Assembly: GCA_029261855.1 (NCBI GenBank)
Contig: JAJDAN010000026.1
Span: forward strand, 62,001-126,000
Length of the DNA: 64,000 bases
Source: Deltaproteobacteria bacterium
Lineage (GTDB): Bacteria > Myxococcota_A > UBA9160 > UBA4427
Direction: 5' to 3'
Part shown: positions 34,606 to 43,171 of the stretch, piece after piece
How positions within the stretch are numbered: position 1 is the first letter of the stretch
Layout: the number at the start of each line of letters is the position of its first letter
Position numbers and translations under genes: made by a program
Notes under the pieces: generated by a model
Databases searched by the model: none
What the model was told of the DNA's origin: nothing
The model's input: only the letters and a program-made list of their open reading frames with translations

Positions 34606-35315
34606 GCGCGGTAGACAACCACCCTCGAACGCCGACTTTTCTGGAACCCGGCGAGCACGTAGACGCGGATCACCCCGATGTAGTCGCGTTTGCGAAGGCG
34701 CAGACCCGCGATGCAAGCGGTGAGCGCGAGACAGCAGTGCGGCTCTACTACGCAGTTCGAGACGCGATCCGCTACGATCCGTACCTGGCCGGTTCGTCAT
34801 CCGAGGCGCTCCGAGCATCGGAGGTCCTTCGCGCGAAACGCGGATGGTGTGTGAGCAAGGCCGTGCTGCTGGCTGCTTGCTGCCGCGCGCTGGGGATCGG
34901 CGCGCGACTCGGGTTCGCCGACGTTTGCAACCACCTTTCCACCGCACGCATGCGCGAGTTCATGGGAACGGATGTCTTCTACTACCACGGGTACGCCCAG
35001 CTTCTGATCGACGGCCGATGGCTGAAGGCGACGCCTGCATTCAACATCGAGCTCTGCGAGACGATGGGCCTGTTGCCACTCGAGTTCGACGGGATGAACG
35101 ACTCCCTCTACCACCCCTTCGACCGCGAGGGCAGGCAACACATGGAGTACATCCGAGACCACGGTGTCTCCGATGCCGTGCCCGTCGAGGAGATGGTCGC
35201 GACCTGGCGCCGCCACTACCCGCAGACGGGCCTCGGCCGCGATGCTGCCAGCGGCTTCGCTTCGGATCCTGCCAGCTTCGAGACCGAGGTCGAAGCCGAG
35301 CTCAGGGGCCGGTGA
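34602..35315 (+). CDS. Transglutaminase-like (Cys-His-Asp) superfamily protein
   Basis: A 237-residue cytoplasmic-looking protein of the transglutaminase/protease-like fold. The nucleophile is Cys83 in KRGWCVSKAVLLAA, His is in YYHGYAQLL, and Asp in LIDGRWLKATPAFN; the triad order Cys-His-Asp is intact. There is no signal peptide. The fold also covers peptide N-glycanases and cysteine hydrolases of natural-product pathways. Why it is translationally coupled to a P450 and an efflux pump is unclear. It may hydrolyse or condense an amide of the compound handled by this locus. Confidence 0.85.
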   Translation: MSAVDNHPRTPTFLEPGEHVDADHPDVVAFAKAQTRDASGERETAVRLYYAVRDAIRYDPYLAGSSSEALRASEVLRAKRGWCVSKAVLLAACCRALGIGARLGFADVCNHLSTARMREFMGTDVFYYHGYAQLLIDGRWLKATPAFNIELCETMGLLPLEFDGMNDSLYHPFDREGRQHMEYIRDHGVSDAVPVEEMVATWRRHYPQTGLGRDAASGFASDPASFETEVEAELRGR

Positions 35316-35316
35316 C

Positions 35317-36438
35317 ATGACCAACGGAGCGCGCAACCCGCTCGTGCGGCAACTCCTATGCATGCTCGCGTTCGCCGCTACGACGATCGGTTGTGGGGCT
35401 ACGGAGACATCAGAGCCGACCGCGTCCGCACCTGCGGCAATCGACGTTCGACGCGTGCAGGTGGTCGAGACGGAGCTCGTCGTGCCTGTATTCGGAACCG
35501 GCACGATCGCCGCACACAAGACGACTCAAATCGGCCCACGTGTCGACGGCATCATCGAGGAGATCTTCGTCAAAGTAGGGGATCGCGTCGAGTCTGGAGC
35601 GCCGCTCTTTCGGACTCGGCGGGCCCACTATCAGATTCGTGTCGACGAGGCGTATCAGGCGCTGGAGCTGGCCGAGGCCGAGCTGCAGCACGCGAAGCGC
35701 GAGCGGTCTCGCATCGCGAGCCTGCACACCAGCAGCGTTGCGTCCGAAGATCACCTCGACGATACCGAGACGGCACACGACATGGCGAAAGCGCGACGTG
35801 GAAAGGCACGAGCGGCCCACGCCCGCGCGCTCCAGGACCTCGAAGACACGACGGTTCGAGCACCCTACCCGGGTGCCATCACGCGCCGCTATGTGGATGA
35901 AGGCGCGATGATGCGAACCATGCTGAGCGCGAACTCGCCCGTCATCCAGATCATGAAGATGGACATCGTTGCCGCAATCGTCCAGATCCCAGAGGTTCAC
36001 CTGTCGCAGGCGCACGTCGGAACGCCCGCACGGGTCAAGGTGGACGGGATCGACCGCGTGTTCGAGAGCGAGGTCTACATCCTGAACGATCTCGTCGACC
36101 CCGTGTCGCGAGCGTTCGAGGTCCGGCTGCCACTTCCGAATGAAGACCTGGCGATCAAACCTGGGCTCTTCGCCCGGGCCGAGCTTCTGCCAGAGCCTCG
36201 CTCGGTGACGGTGATCGACCGCGGAGCCGTCCTCGGGGTGGAAGGTAGCCGCTACGTATTCCTCGACGAAGGCGGGACCGCCGCTCGGCGGGCGATCAAG
36301 GCGCGGGATCTCGATGCGATGCGACTCGAGGTGCTCGAAGGGCTTTCAGCCGGCGACTACGTCCTGAGCGGGCCGAATCTCGGGCGCCTCTCGCCCGGAA
36401 CACCGGTCGCCATTCAAGCCGATCATGCGAATCGCTGA
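35317..36438 (+). CDS. RND efflux periplasmic adaptor lipoprotein (HlyD/AcrA family)
   Basis: A 373-residue membrane-fusion protein with a lipobox TIGC at Cys26. The order is typical: beta-barrel and lipoyl half VFGTGTIAAHKTTQIGPRVDG, coiled-coil hairpin ELAEAELQHAKRERSRIA to KARAAHARALQDLEDT, lipoyl half VRAPYPGAITRRYVDEG, then the barrel with KPGLFARAEL. It links the RND permease to an outer-membrane channel. No TolC-like gene is in the window. Its end overlaps the permease by 14 bases. Confidence 0.92.
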   Translation: MTNGARNPLVRQLLCMLAFAATTIGCGATETSEPTASAPAAIDVRRVQVVETELVVPVFGTGTIAAHKTTQIGPRVDGIIEEIFVKVGDRVESGAPLFRTRRAHYQIRVDEAYQALELAEAELQHAKRERSRIASLHTSSVASEDHLDDTETAHDMAKARRGKARAAHARALQDLEDTTVRAPYPGAITRRYVDEGAMMRTMLSANSPVIQIMKMDIVAAIVQIPEVHLSQAHVGTPARVKVDGIDRVFESEVYILNDLVDPVSRAFEVRLPLPNEDLAIKPGLFARAELLPEPRSVTVIDRGAVLGVEGSRYVFLDEGGTAARRAIKARDLDAMRLEVLEGLSAGDYVLSGPNLGRLSPGTPVAIQADHANR

Positions 36439-39400
36439 CATATCCATCCGCAGGCCCGTCTTCGCGGTCATGTTGATCGGTTCTTTGGTGACGCTCGGCT
36501 GGATCTCGCTCGGCCGTCTGGGTGTCGACCTCTTTCCCAAGGTGGAGTTCCCGTACGTCGCCGTCACCACCAGTCTGCCTGGAGCTTCCCCGGACGCGAT
36601 CGAGACCGAAGTCAGCGACGTCCTCGAGGAGTACGTCAACCGGATCTCGGGGATCAAAGAGCTGCGCTCCGTCAGCTCGGAGGGCCTCTCTCAGGTCTTC
36701 ATACAGTTCGAGCTCGAGGAGAACGTCGACATCAAGGCGCAGGACGTGCGCGACAAGGTTTCGCTCGCGCAGCGCGATCTGCCTCAGGAGGCCGAGGCAC
36801 CGATCATCGAGAAGATCGACCCCGCTTCTGCACCGATCCTCTCGGTCCTGATTGGCGGAGATCTCCCGGTCCGCGACCTCACCGAGTTCGCCGAGGATGT
36901 CGTCAAGGAGCGACTCCAGCGCCTGGTGGGAGTCGGCTCGGTCTCCCGGGTGGGCGGACGCGAACGTGAGATTCGCATCTGGCTCAACACCGATGCGCTT
37001 CGCAGCTATGAGCTCACAGCCACTGACGTGATGGCGGCCCTGCGGGCCGAGCATGTCAAGATTCCCGGCGGCCAGCTGGAAACGAGAGGGGCCGTCGCGG
37101 AGTTCTCGGTGAACACGATGGGCGAGGTCGAGAGCGTCGAAGACTTCGGCAGTATCGTCGTGGCCTATCGAGAGGGCGTCCCGACCTTCATTCGAGATGT
37201 CGCCCGCGTCGAAGATGGCCTCGAAGACGAGAGGACCTACGCCGAGCTCAATGGTACTCCCGGCGTTTCCTTGGAGGTTCGCAGGCAGTCTGGCCGCAAT
37301 ACCGTCGCGGTCGCTCGAGCCGTCACGAAGGAAGTCGAACTCCTACGTGCCAGCGCGCCACCCGGTGTGAAGCTCACCCTTGCTCGCGATATCTCGAAGT
37401 TCATCGAATCGTCGGCGCATGATGTCAGTGTCGACATGGTTGTCGGCGGGGTTCTCGCCATTCTCGTCACGCTGGTCTTCCTGCGTAACGTGCGAACCAC
37501 GTTGATCGTCTCGACTGCGATCCCGGCGTCGGTCGTGGCGACCTTCTTCCTCTTCTACGTCATGGGCTTCACTCTCAACCTCCTGACACTCATGGCCCTC
37601 TCGGTTTCGATCGGCCTGCTGATCGACGACGCAATCGTCGTACTGGAGAACATTCACCGGCACATCGAAGAGGGCGTGCCGCCCCTTAGCGCTGCTTCAC
37701 GCGGGACCGCTGAAGTCGGCCCTGCGGTCATCGCCGGCACACTCTCCGTCCTGGCCGTTTTCTTGCCGATCGCCTTCATGCAGGGACTGATTGGCCGCTT
37801 CTTCTTCGAGTACGGGCTGGTGATCTCCTTCTCCGTCGCCATCTCGTTGCTTGTCGCGCTCACGCTCACTCCGATGCTCTGCGCGTACACACTTCGCGCG
37901 GGTGGCTCCAAGGGTCGCCTCTACCAGATCATGGAAGCCCTGTACTCGGGGCTCGACCGCGCATACGGCGGGCTGCTCGCCCGTGTTCTCCGCCATCGCC
38001 TCCTGGTGATAGGCCTCGCAGCGGCGGCCATCTATCTCGGGATCAGCGTGGCTGGCAGTATCCCCCTGGAGTTCTCGTCGAAGGCCGACCGCTCCGAGTT
38101 CGAAGCCGTCGTCGAGCTTCCGCAGGGAGCCGGGATCGAAACGACGAAGGCGATCGGCAGCCGAGTCGCCGAGGCCGTCGGCAGTGTCGAGCACGTCGAT
38201 AGCGTCTTCATGACTGTTGGTGGAGGCGCGCGGGGCGAGATCAACGTCGCAAGCATCTACGGAACGCTGACCCCCAAACAACAGCGGGAGACGACGCAGG
38301 AACAGATCATCGCGAACATCCGGGATGTCTTGCGGCACACGGCGCCCGAGGCCAAGCGAGTCGGGGTCAACGAAATCCCTTGGATCTCTGGTGGGGGATT
38401 TACCGCTTACAACCTGGAATACGGCCTTCAGGGTGATGACCTACGAGTCCTGGAAAGCACGGCCGAGCGCATCGCCGCTGAAATGAAGGCGTCACCACTC
38501 TATGTCGATACTGCCCTCAGCTTCGAGCCGGGGAAGCCGGAGATCCAGGTCCGGATCGACCGGAAGCGAAGCGCGGACCTTGGCGTGCCGCTTCGCCCGC
38601 TGGCGTCGACGATTCGAGCGCTCATCGGAGGGCTGGAGGTCGCGCAGTTCGAGGAATCGGGCAAACGATACGGTGTCCGTGTGCGACTCGAAGCCGACCA
38701 GCGTGACGAGCTTCACGAGATGGAGCGAATCCAGGTTCGCTCCGTCAACGGAAGGCTCGTCGAGCTGACCAGCGTCGGTGAGCTGAGCGTCGCGAGCGCG
38801 TCCGCACGCATCGACCGTCGCGATCGTGCGCGTAGCGTGACGATCTTCGCGAATACTACGCAGGGAGTCGCCCTTGGAACCGCGGCGGCGCGCCTCGACG
38901 AGATCGTGCAGCAAGTGGGCCTGCCAGCTGGCTATCAGGGGACGCACGAGGGAACGGCGAAGCGAATGAAGGACACCGCGTCCGCGGTGGTATTCGCCTT
39001 CCTGCTCGCGCTCCTTGCGCTGTACATGATCCTGGCAAGCCAGTTCAACAGCTTCGTCCAGCCTGCGGTCATCATGCTCTCTGCACCGCTTTCCTTCGTT
39101 GGCGCCTTCGCTGCGCTCTCGTGGTCGGGCATGCCGCTGAGCATCTGGGCACAGATCGGTCTCATCGCGCTGATGGGGCTCGTCATGAAGAACGGGATCC
39201 TACTCGTCGACTACGCGAACCAACTCTGCGAAGAAGGTGCGGATGCGCACACGGCGATGCTGCGGGCGGGCCCGGTGCGGCTGCGCCCGGTCCTGATGAC
39301 GGCGTTCTCGACGATTTTCGGGATGATCCCGGTGGCTCTGGCAAGCAGCGACGCTGCCGAGTTTCGAAATCCAATGGGTGTACTCGTCATCGGTGGGCTG

Positions 39401-39544
39401 GGCTCGTCGACACTGCTTACGCTGCTGGTCGTCCCGGTCGCCTATACGCTTCTCGCAGACCTGCGCGCCGCCATGGTTCGACTCTCGAGCTGGGTACGGA
39501 CACACTTCGTTCGCGGAGCGACACAGGATTCGGCGCCGCATTGA
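36425..39544 (+). CDS. RND multidrug/hydrophobe efflux permease
   Basis: A 1039-residue inner-membrane proton antiporter of the AcrB/MdtB type. It has the expected twelve-helix layout with two large periplasmic loops. The proton-relay pair Asp401-Asp402 is in LLIDDAIVVLENIHRH, and SIRRPVFAVMLIG begins TM1. It forms a trimer with the upstream adaptor. The gene ends at position 39544 with a TTGA overlap into the decayed flavin monooxygenase. Given the P450s and hydrolase upstream, the pump may export the compound or its oxidised products. Confidence 0.93.
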   Translation: MRIADISIRRPVFAVMLIGSLVTLGWISLGRLGVDLFPKVEFPYVAVTTSLPGASPDAIETEVSDVLEEYVNRISGIKELRSVSSEGLSQVFIQFELEENVDIKAQDVRDKVSLAQRDLPQEAEAPIIEKIDPASAPILSVLIGGDLPVRDLTEFAEDVVKERLQRLVGVGSVSRVGGREREIRIWLNTDALRSYELTATDVMAALRAEHVKIPGGQLETRGAVAEFSVNTMGEVESVEDFGSIVVAYREGVPTFIRDVARVEDGLEDERTYAELNGTPGVSLEVRRQSGRNTVAVARAVTKEVELLRASAPPGVKLTLARDISKFIESSAHDVSVDMVVGGVLAILVTLVFLRNVRTTLIVSTAIPASVVATFFLFYVMGFTLNLLTLMALSVSIGLLIDDAIVVLENIHRHIEEGVPPLSAASRGTAEVGPAVIAGTLSVLAVFLPIAFMQGLIGRFFFEYGLVISFSVAISLLVALTLTPMLCAYTLRAGGSKGRLYQIMEALYSGLDRAYGGLLARVLRHRLLVIGLAAAAIYLGISVAGSIPLEFSSKADRSEFEAVVELPQGAGIETTKAIGSRVAEAVGSVEHVDSVFMTVGGGARGEINVASIYGTLTPKQQRETTQEQIIANIRDVLRHTAPEAKRVGVNEIPWISGGGFTAYNLEYGLQGDDLRVLESTAERIAAEMKASPLYVDTALSFEPGKPEIQVRIDRKRSADLGVPLRPLASTIRALIGGLEVAQFEESGKRYGVRVRLEADQRDELHEMERIQVRSVNGRLVELTSVGELSVASASARIDRRDRARSVTIFANTTQGVALGTAAARLDEIVQQVGLPAGYQGTHEGTAKRMKDTASAVVFAFLLALLALYMILASQFNSFVQPAVIMLSAPLSFVGAFAALSWSGMPLSIWAQIGLIALMGLVMKNGILLVDYANQLCEEGADAHTAMLRAGPVRLRPVLMTAFSTIFGMIPVALASSDAAEFRNPMGVLVIGGLGSSTLLTLLVVPVAYTLLADLRAAMVRLSSWVRTHFVRGATQDSAPH

Positions 39545-41100
39545 CGCTGGGGCTCTCGGTTCGAGTCTTCGAGACCGGCACGGACGTGGGGGGAACCTGG
39601 TACTGGAACCGCTACCCCGGAGCGCGCTTCGACTCCGAGAGCTACAGCTACGGCTACTCCTTCTCGAAAGAGCTGCTGGAGGAGTGGAACTGGAGCGAGC
39701 ATTTCTCCGGCCAGCCGGAAACCTTGCGCTACCTGAACTACGTCGCTGACAAGTTCGATCTCCGCAAAGACATCCAGTTCAGCAGCCGGATCGCTTCCGC
39801 GGCATTCGACGAGGTCGAAGGTTCGTGGGAGGTCGTCACCGACGAGGGTACGAGATCACGAGCTCGCTTTCTGATCACGGCGGTCGGGCCGCTGTCCGCG
39901 CATACGCTGCCCAAGATAGAGGGGCGCGACAGCTTCGAAGGGTTCGCGTGTCACACCGCGCGGTGGCCTCATGAACCCGTCGACTTCACCGGCAAGCGCG
40001 TGGGTGTGATCGGGACAGGCGCCACCGGCGTTCAGGTCATTCACGAAGTTGCGAAGACCGCCGGGCGTCTCACAGTCTTCCAGCTGCAGCCGAACTTCTG
40101 TGCGCCCCTCCACAACAGCGTCATCGACGAGAGGACCCAGCGCGAGATCCACGCGAGCTACCCGGAGATCTTCGACAAGTGTCGCGCGTCACACGGCGCC
40201 TTCATTCATCAGGCAGACCCCCGCTCGGCGCTCGAGGTGTCTGCCGAAGAGCGAGAAGCCCTCTGGGAGAAGCTCTACTCGGAGCCTGGCTTCGGGATCT
40301 GGATGGGAAACTTCAACGACATCTTCGTCAACGAAGAGTCCAACGCGCTGATGACCGAGTTCATCATCCGGAAGATCCGCGAGCGGGTGAGCGATCTCGA
40401 AATCGCAGAGAAACTGGTGCCCAAGGACCATGGCTTCGGCACTCGACGCGTGCCTCTCGAGACCCAATACTACGAGGTCTACAACCAGGACAACGTCGAG
40501 CTGGTCGACCTCAATGAGAATCCCATCGACCGGATCGCGCCGAGGGGCATCAGGACTCGCCTCGCCGAGTACGAGCTCGACATCATCATCTACGCGACCG
40601 GCTTCGATGCGATCACCGGGGCATTCGACCGGATCGAAATCCGCGGAGAAGAGGGGACGACGCTCAAAGAAAAATGGGCGAACGGCCCCCGGACCTACCT
40701 GGGCCTCCAGTCCGCAGGCTTCCCGAACCTGCTCACTCTCGTCGGCCCGCACAACGCCGCGACGTTCTGCAACATCCCCCGCTGCATAGAGCAGAACGTG
40801 GAGTGGGTGACGGACCTGGTCCGCTACATGCGCGACAAGAACTACACGCGCGTCGCGGCGACCCTCGAGGCCGAGGACGAGTGGACAGGGCACGTCTACG
40901 ACATCGCATCGCTCACGCTCCTGTCCAAGACTGCCTCCTGGTTCACGGGTGTGAATCTGAATCTCCCCAAAAAAGGGCCTCGCAGCCGGAACCTCCCGGA
41001 TACCCCGAATACTCGTCTCCCGCCCACGCTCAGCGGGGGATGCGATGGCTCCGTCGCCCCGGGGTTGGAGAGCGGTTTGGTGTGCTGGGATTTCCTTACT
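39541..41100 (+). pseudogene. Flavin-containing monooxygenase (Baeyer-Villiger type), truncated at both ends
   Basis: The open frame begins inside the protein family: it reads TLGLSVRVFETGTDVGGTW, so the first 24 residues with the FAD-binding GxGxxG are absent, as seen by comparison with the intact copy at 49583. The internal motifs FEGFACHTARWP (Baeyer-Villiger fingerprint) and GVIGTGATGVQ (NADPH) remain. The C-terminus is disordered: after NLPKK, at a CCCC-AAAAAA run at 40965-40974, the expected PGYPEYSS is in another frame, and CDGSVAPGLESGL reappears in the first. A TTG at 39541 overlaps the RND stop and could still start translation, but FAD binding would be lost. Confidence 0.7.
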
Positions 41101-41300
41101 CGTCGAAACGAGTTCCCTGTTCCAAGATCACAGGGACTGCCTCCACCGCCATCTAGTCCGCGGGTGCGGCGACTGCCGCGGCGCGGCCTGCAAGAGCCCG
41201 CCGTGAGCTCTCGTTCGCCCCTGCGACGTTGACGTCTGGGCGTGCGACAAGAAGCCCCCACGAGCACGACGGCACTCGCGAAGCTGGATCGGCCGGCGGA

Positions 41301-42938
41301 CTAGACTGGGCTTCCCCGAGACGGGGCCCGGCGAGAACGTCGAGCCAGGCTGGCCAATGTGCCGAGTGCCGCCAGTGCGCCCAGCGAGGCCGATGCTTCT
41401 GGCACCGGGATCAGGAAGAAGCCGTTGCTGTCATCCGTAAAGATGAGCCTAACCAGCAGCTCGCCGTCGTCATCGAATGGAGCCATCCCGACTGTCTGGT
41501 TCGGGATGAGATTGGCGGAAAAGGACTCGACGACGCGCGTGTCGCCGGGCTCGATCTCGACTGCATCCCCAGTGCGAATCACGACGGCGGGTGCAGTGAA
41601 CGCATCCGCATAGAAGAGGGCGCGGTTGTTCGAGGCGTCGACACCCGGGCCAGACAGCAGGAGATGCTCCGTAACGATTCCGCCCAGGGGCGTGAGGCCG
41701 GGGCCCGACGGCTGACCGTAGGTGACCCCAGGCGGCAGGCCAGAGACGGGCTCGCCTCTCTGCATCAGTTTCGTCAGTTCGCCCGAGACGCCGGGTCCGA
41801 ACGCTGCATCGCGGTTCGATAGATCGAAGCCGGGACCTTCGACGAATCCGGTAAATGCGACGTCTCCGGCTTCATTGAAGGCGCAGCAGAACGCACCCCC
41901 CAAGGTGACTCCGGACTCGGCCCCCGGGGCCTGGGAGCCCTTGCGTGCCAGGAGTTCGAGCGTCCCCGATCGATCGAGACCCAAGATGGCGAAGAGATTC
42001 GACGTGTCGACCGAGAAGCCCGCCAGAGTCACCCGGAAGGCCGAGAAGCCGCTCGAGTTGGTCAAGGGGAGACCGAGGCTCGCATAGCCAGTGCCTCCGG
42101 GCAGAATCGGAACCTGGTCGCCCTCTCGCATGAGGAGGCCAAGCTCACCAAAGCCGTCGTTTCCCCACTTCGACGAATCGTTGCTGCTGTTGATCCCAGC
42201 ACCGCGAAGGGTCGAGAGGAACTCCAAGACGCCCTCCGAATCGAAGCGCGGCTGGATGAAGCTCTTGAAGAAGACGTTCGCGGGCAGATTGGGATGGGTA
42301 TCGCCACCGCGTATCTGGAGCTCCAGGACGCCAGCGAGATTCGTGGCCCAGACGCCGCTCTCGTTGTCCTGGTCGACGCCAGGCCCCTCGAGACGAGCCG
42401 TGAAGACGACCTGGCCGAGCTCACTGATCGTGAAGTCGCCGAGAGAAGCGAAGGTCAGGCCCGCCTGGACGCCCGGGGCCGGGTCTCCCTCGCGCGCGAG
42501 GAGGGTGGGAACGCCGCCGGGGCCGGGGCCCCAGATCCCGGAATCGAAGACGTCCCCCGGACTCCGGACAAACGCCTCGAATGCAACCTCGCCGCTCCGA
42601 CTGAAGCGGGCGAGGGGCGCAGCGAAGAGGGTCGTTCCAGCAGGCATGCCGGGAGTCGTATCGCCTGTCCGCACCACGAGCTCGAAGTCGCCCTGTTCGT
42701 TCTCAGTGTAGATCCCGATCTCTGACCCAGTATCGATGTTCATGACGGCGAGGAGGCGTCCATCCGGGGTCAGTGCTGCTTCCCTCGCGAAGGTGAAAGT
42801 GCTCGCGTTGGGAGCCGGATCGCCAGAGAGAACGATCGGAATCACAGGCGGCCGCGCGGCGGCCTCTGAAGCGCAGAGTCCGAGCGCCATCAGCGCGACG
42901 ACGATGGCGGCTCGCAGCGGCGGGAGCGTGATCGACAT
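41301..42938 (-). CDS. Secreted beta-repeat protein with PEP-CTERM-like sorting tail
   Basis: A 545-residue protein with a signal peptide (VVALMALGLCASEAAA). The body contains several repeats of about 60 residues with the pattern LLAREGDPAPGV...LGDF...GQVVFTARLEGPGV, then LLARKGSQAPGA...GDVAFTGFVEGPG, like DUF7453-type proteins. The tail is VPEASASLGALAALG, hydrophobic, then RRSRR: a PEP-CTERM-type signal that exosortase would cleave. The usual VPEP is changed to VPEA. No exosortase gene is in the window. It is probably a surface or matrix protein and stands alone between the decayed monooxygenase and the kinase. Confidence 0.8.
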   Translation of the reverse strand: MSITLPPLRAAIVVALMALGLCASEAAARPPVIPIVLSGDPAPNASTFTFAREAALTPDGRLLAVMNIDTGSEIGIYTENEQGDFELVVRTGDTTPGMPAGTTLFAAPLARFSRSGEVAFEAFVRSPGDVFDSGIWGPGPGGVPTLLAREGDPAPGVQAGLTFASLGDFTISELGQVVFTARLEGPGVDQDNESGVWATNLAGVLELQIRGGDTHPNLPANVFFKSFIQPRFDSEGVLEFLSTLRGAGINSSNDSSKWGNDGFGELGLLMREGDQVPILPGGTGYASLGLPLTNSSGFSAFRVTLAGFSVDTSNLFAILGLDRSGTLELLARKGSQAPGAESGVTLGGAFCCAFNEAGDVAFTGFVEGPGFDLSNRDAAFGPGVSGELTKLMQRGEPVSGLPPGVTYGQPSGPGLTPLGGIVTEHLLLSGPGVDASNNRALFYADAFTAPAVVIRTGDAVEIEPGDTRVVESFSANLIPNQTVGMAPFDDDGELLVRLIFTDDSNGFFLIPVPEASASLGALAALGTLASLARRSRRAPSRGSPV

Positions 42939-43171
42939 GATGTGTCTCCGTTTCGGCTCCCATTTTCCCCGCGCTTCATGGGCGGTGGTGCCATGGGGCT
43001 CGAGGGCGAATCTACGCGGCCGCAGGCCGCGCTGAATCGGCTGGCTGGACTAGTTCGCCGGGTTCGCGAGCGGCTGGGCGTACGACCAAGGGACTAGATC
43101 GGTCGGCCCAGCTCCCCGGGGCGAGGGAGGCGTATGCTCCGGGACTGGCCACAAAGGGGGCCCGAGACCGC

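Noticed and set aside
26616-41100. Genomic island inserted by a mobile element
   Set aside because: No transposase, integrase or flanking direct repeats were found; a slightly lower G+C is only an impression.
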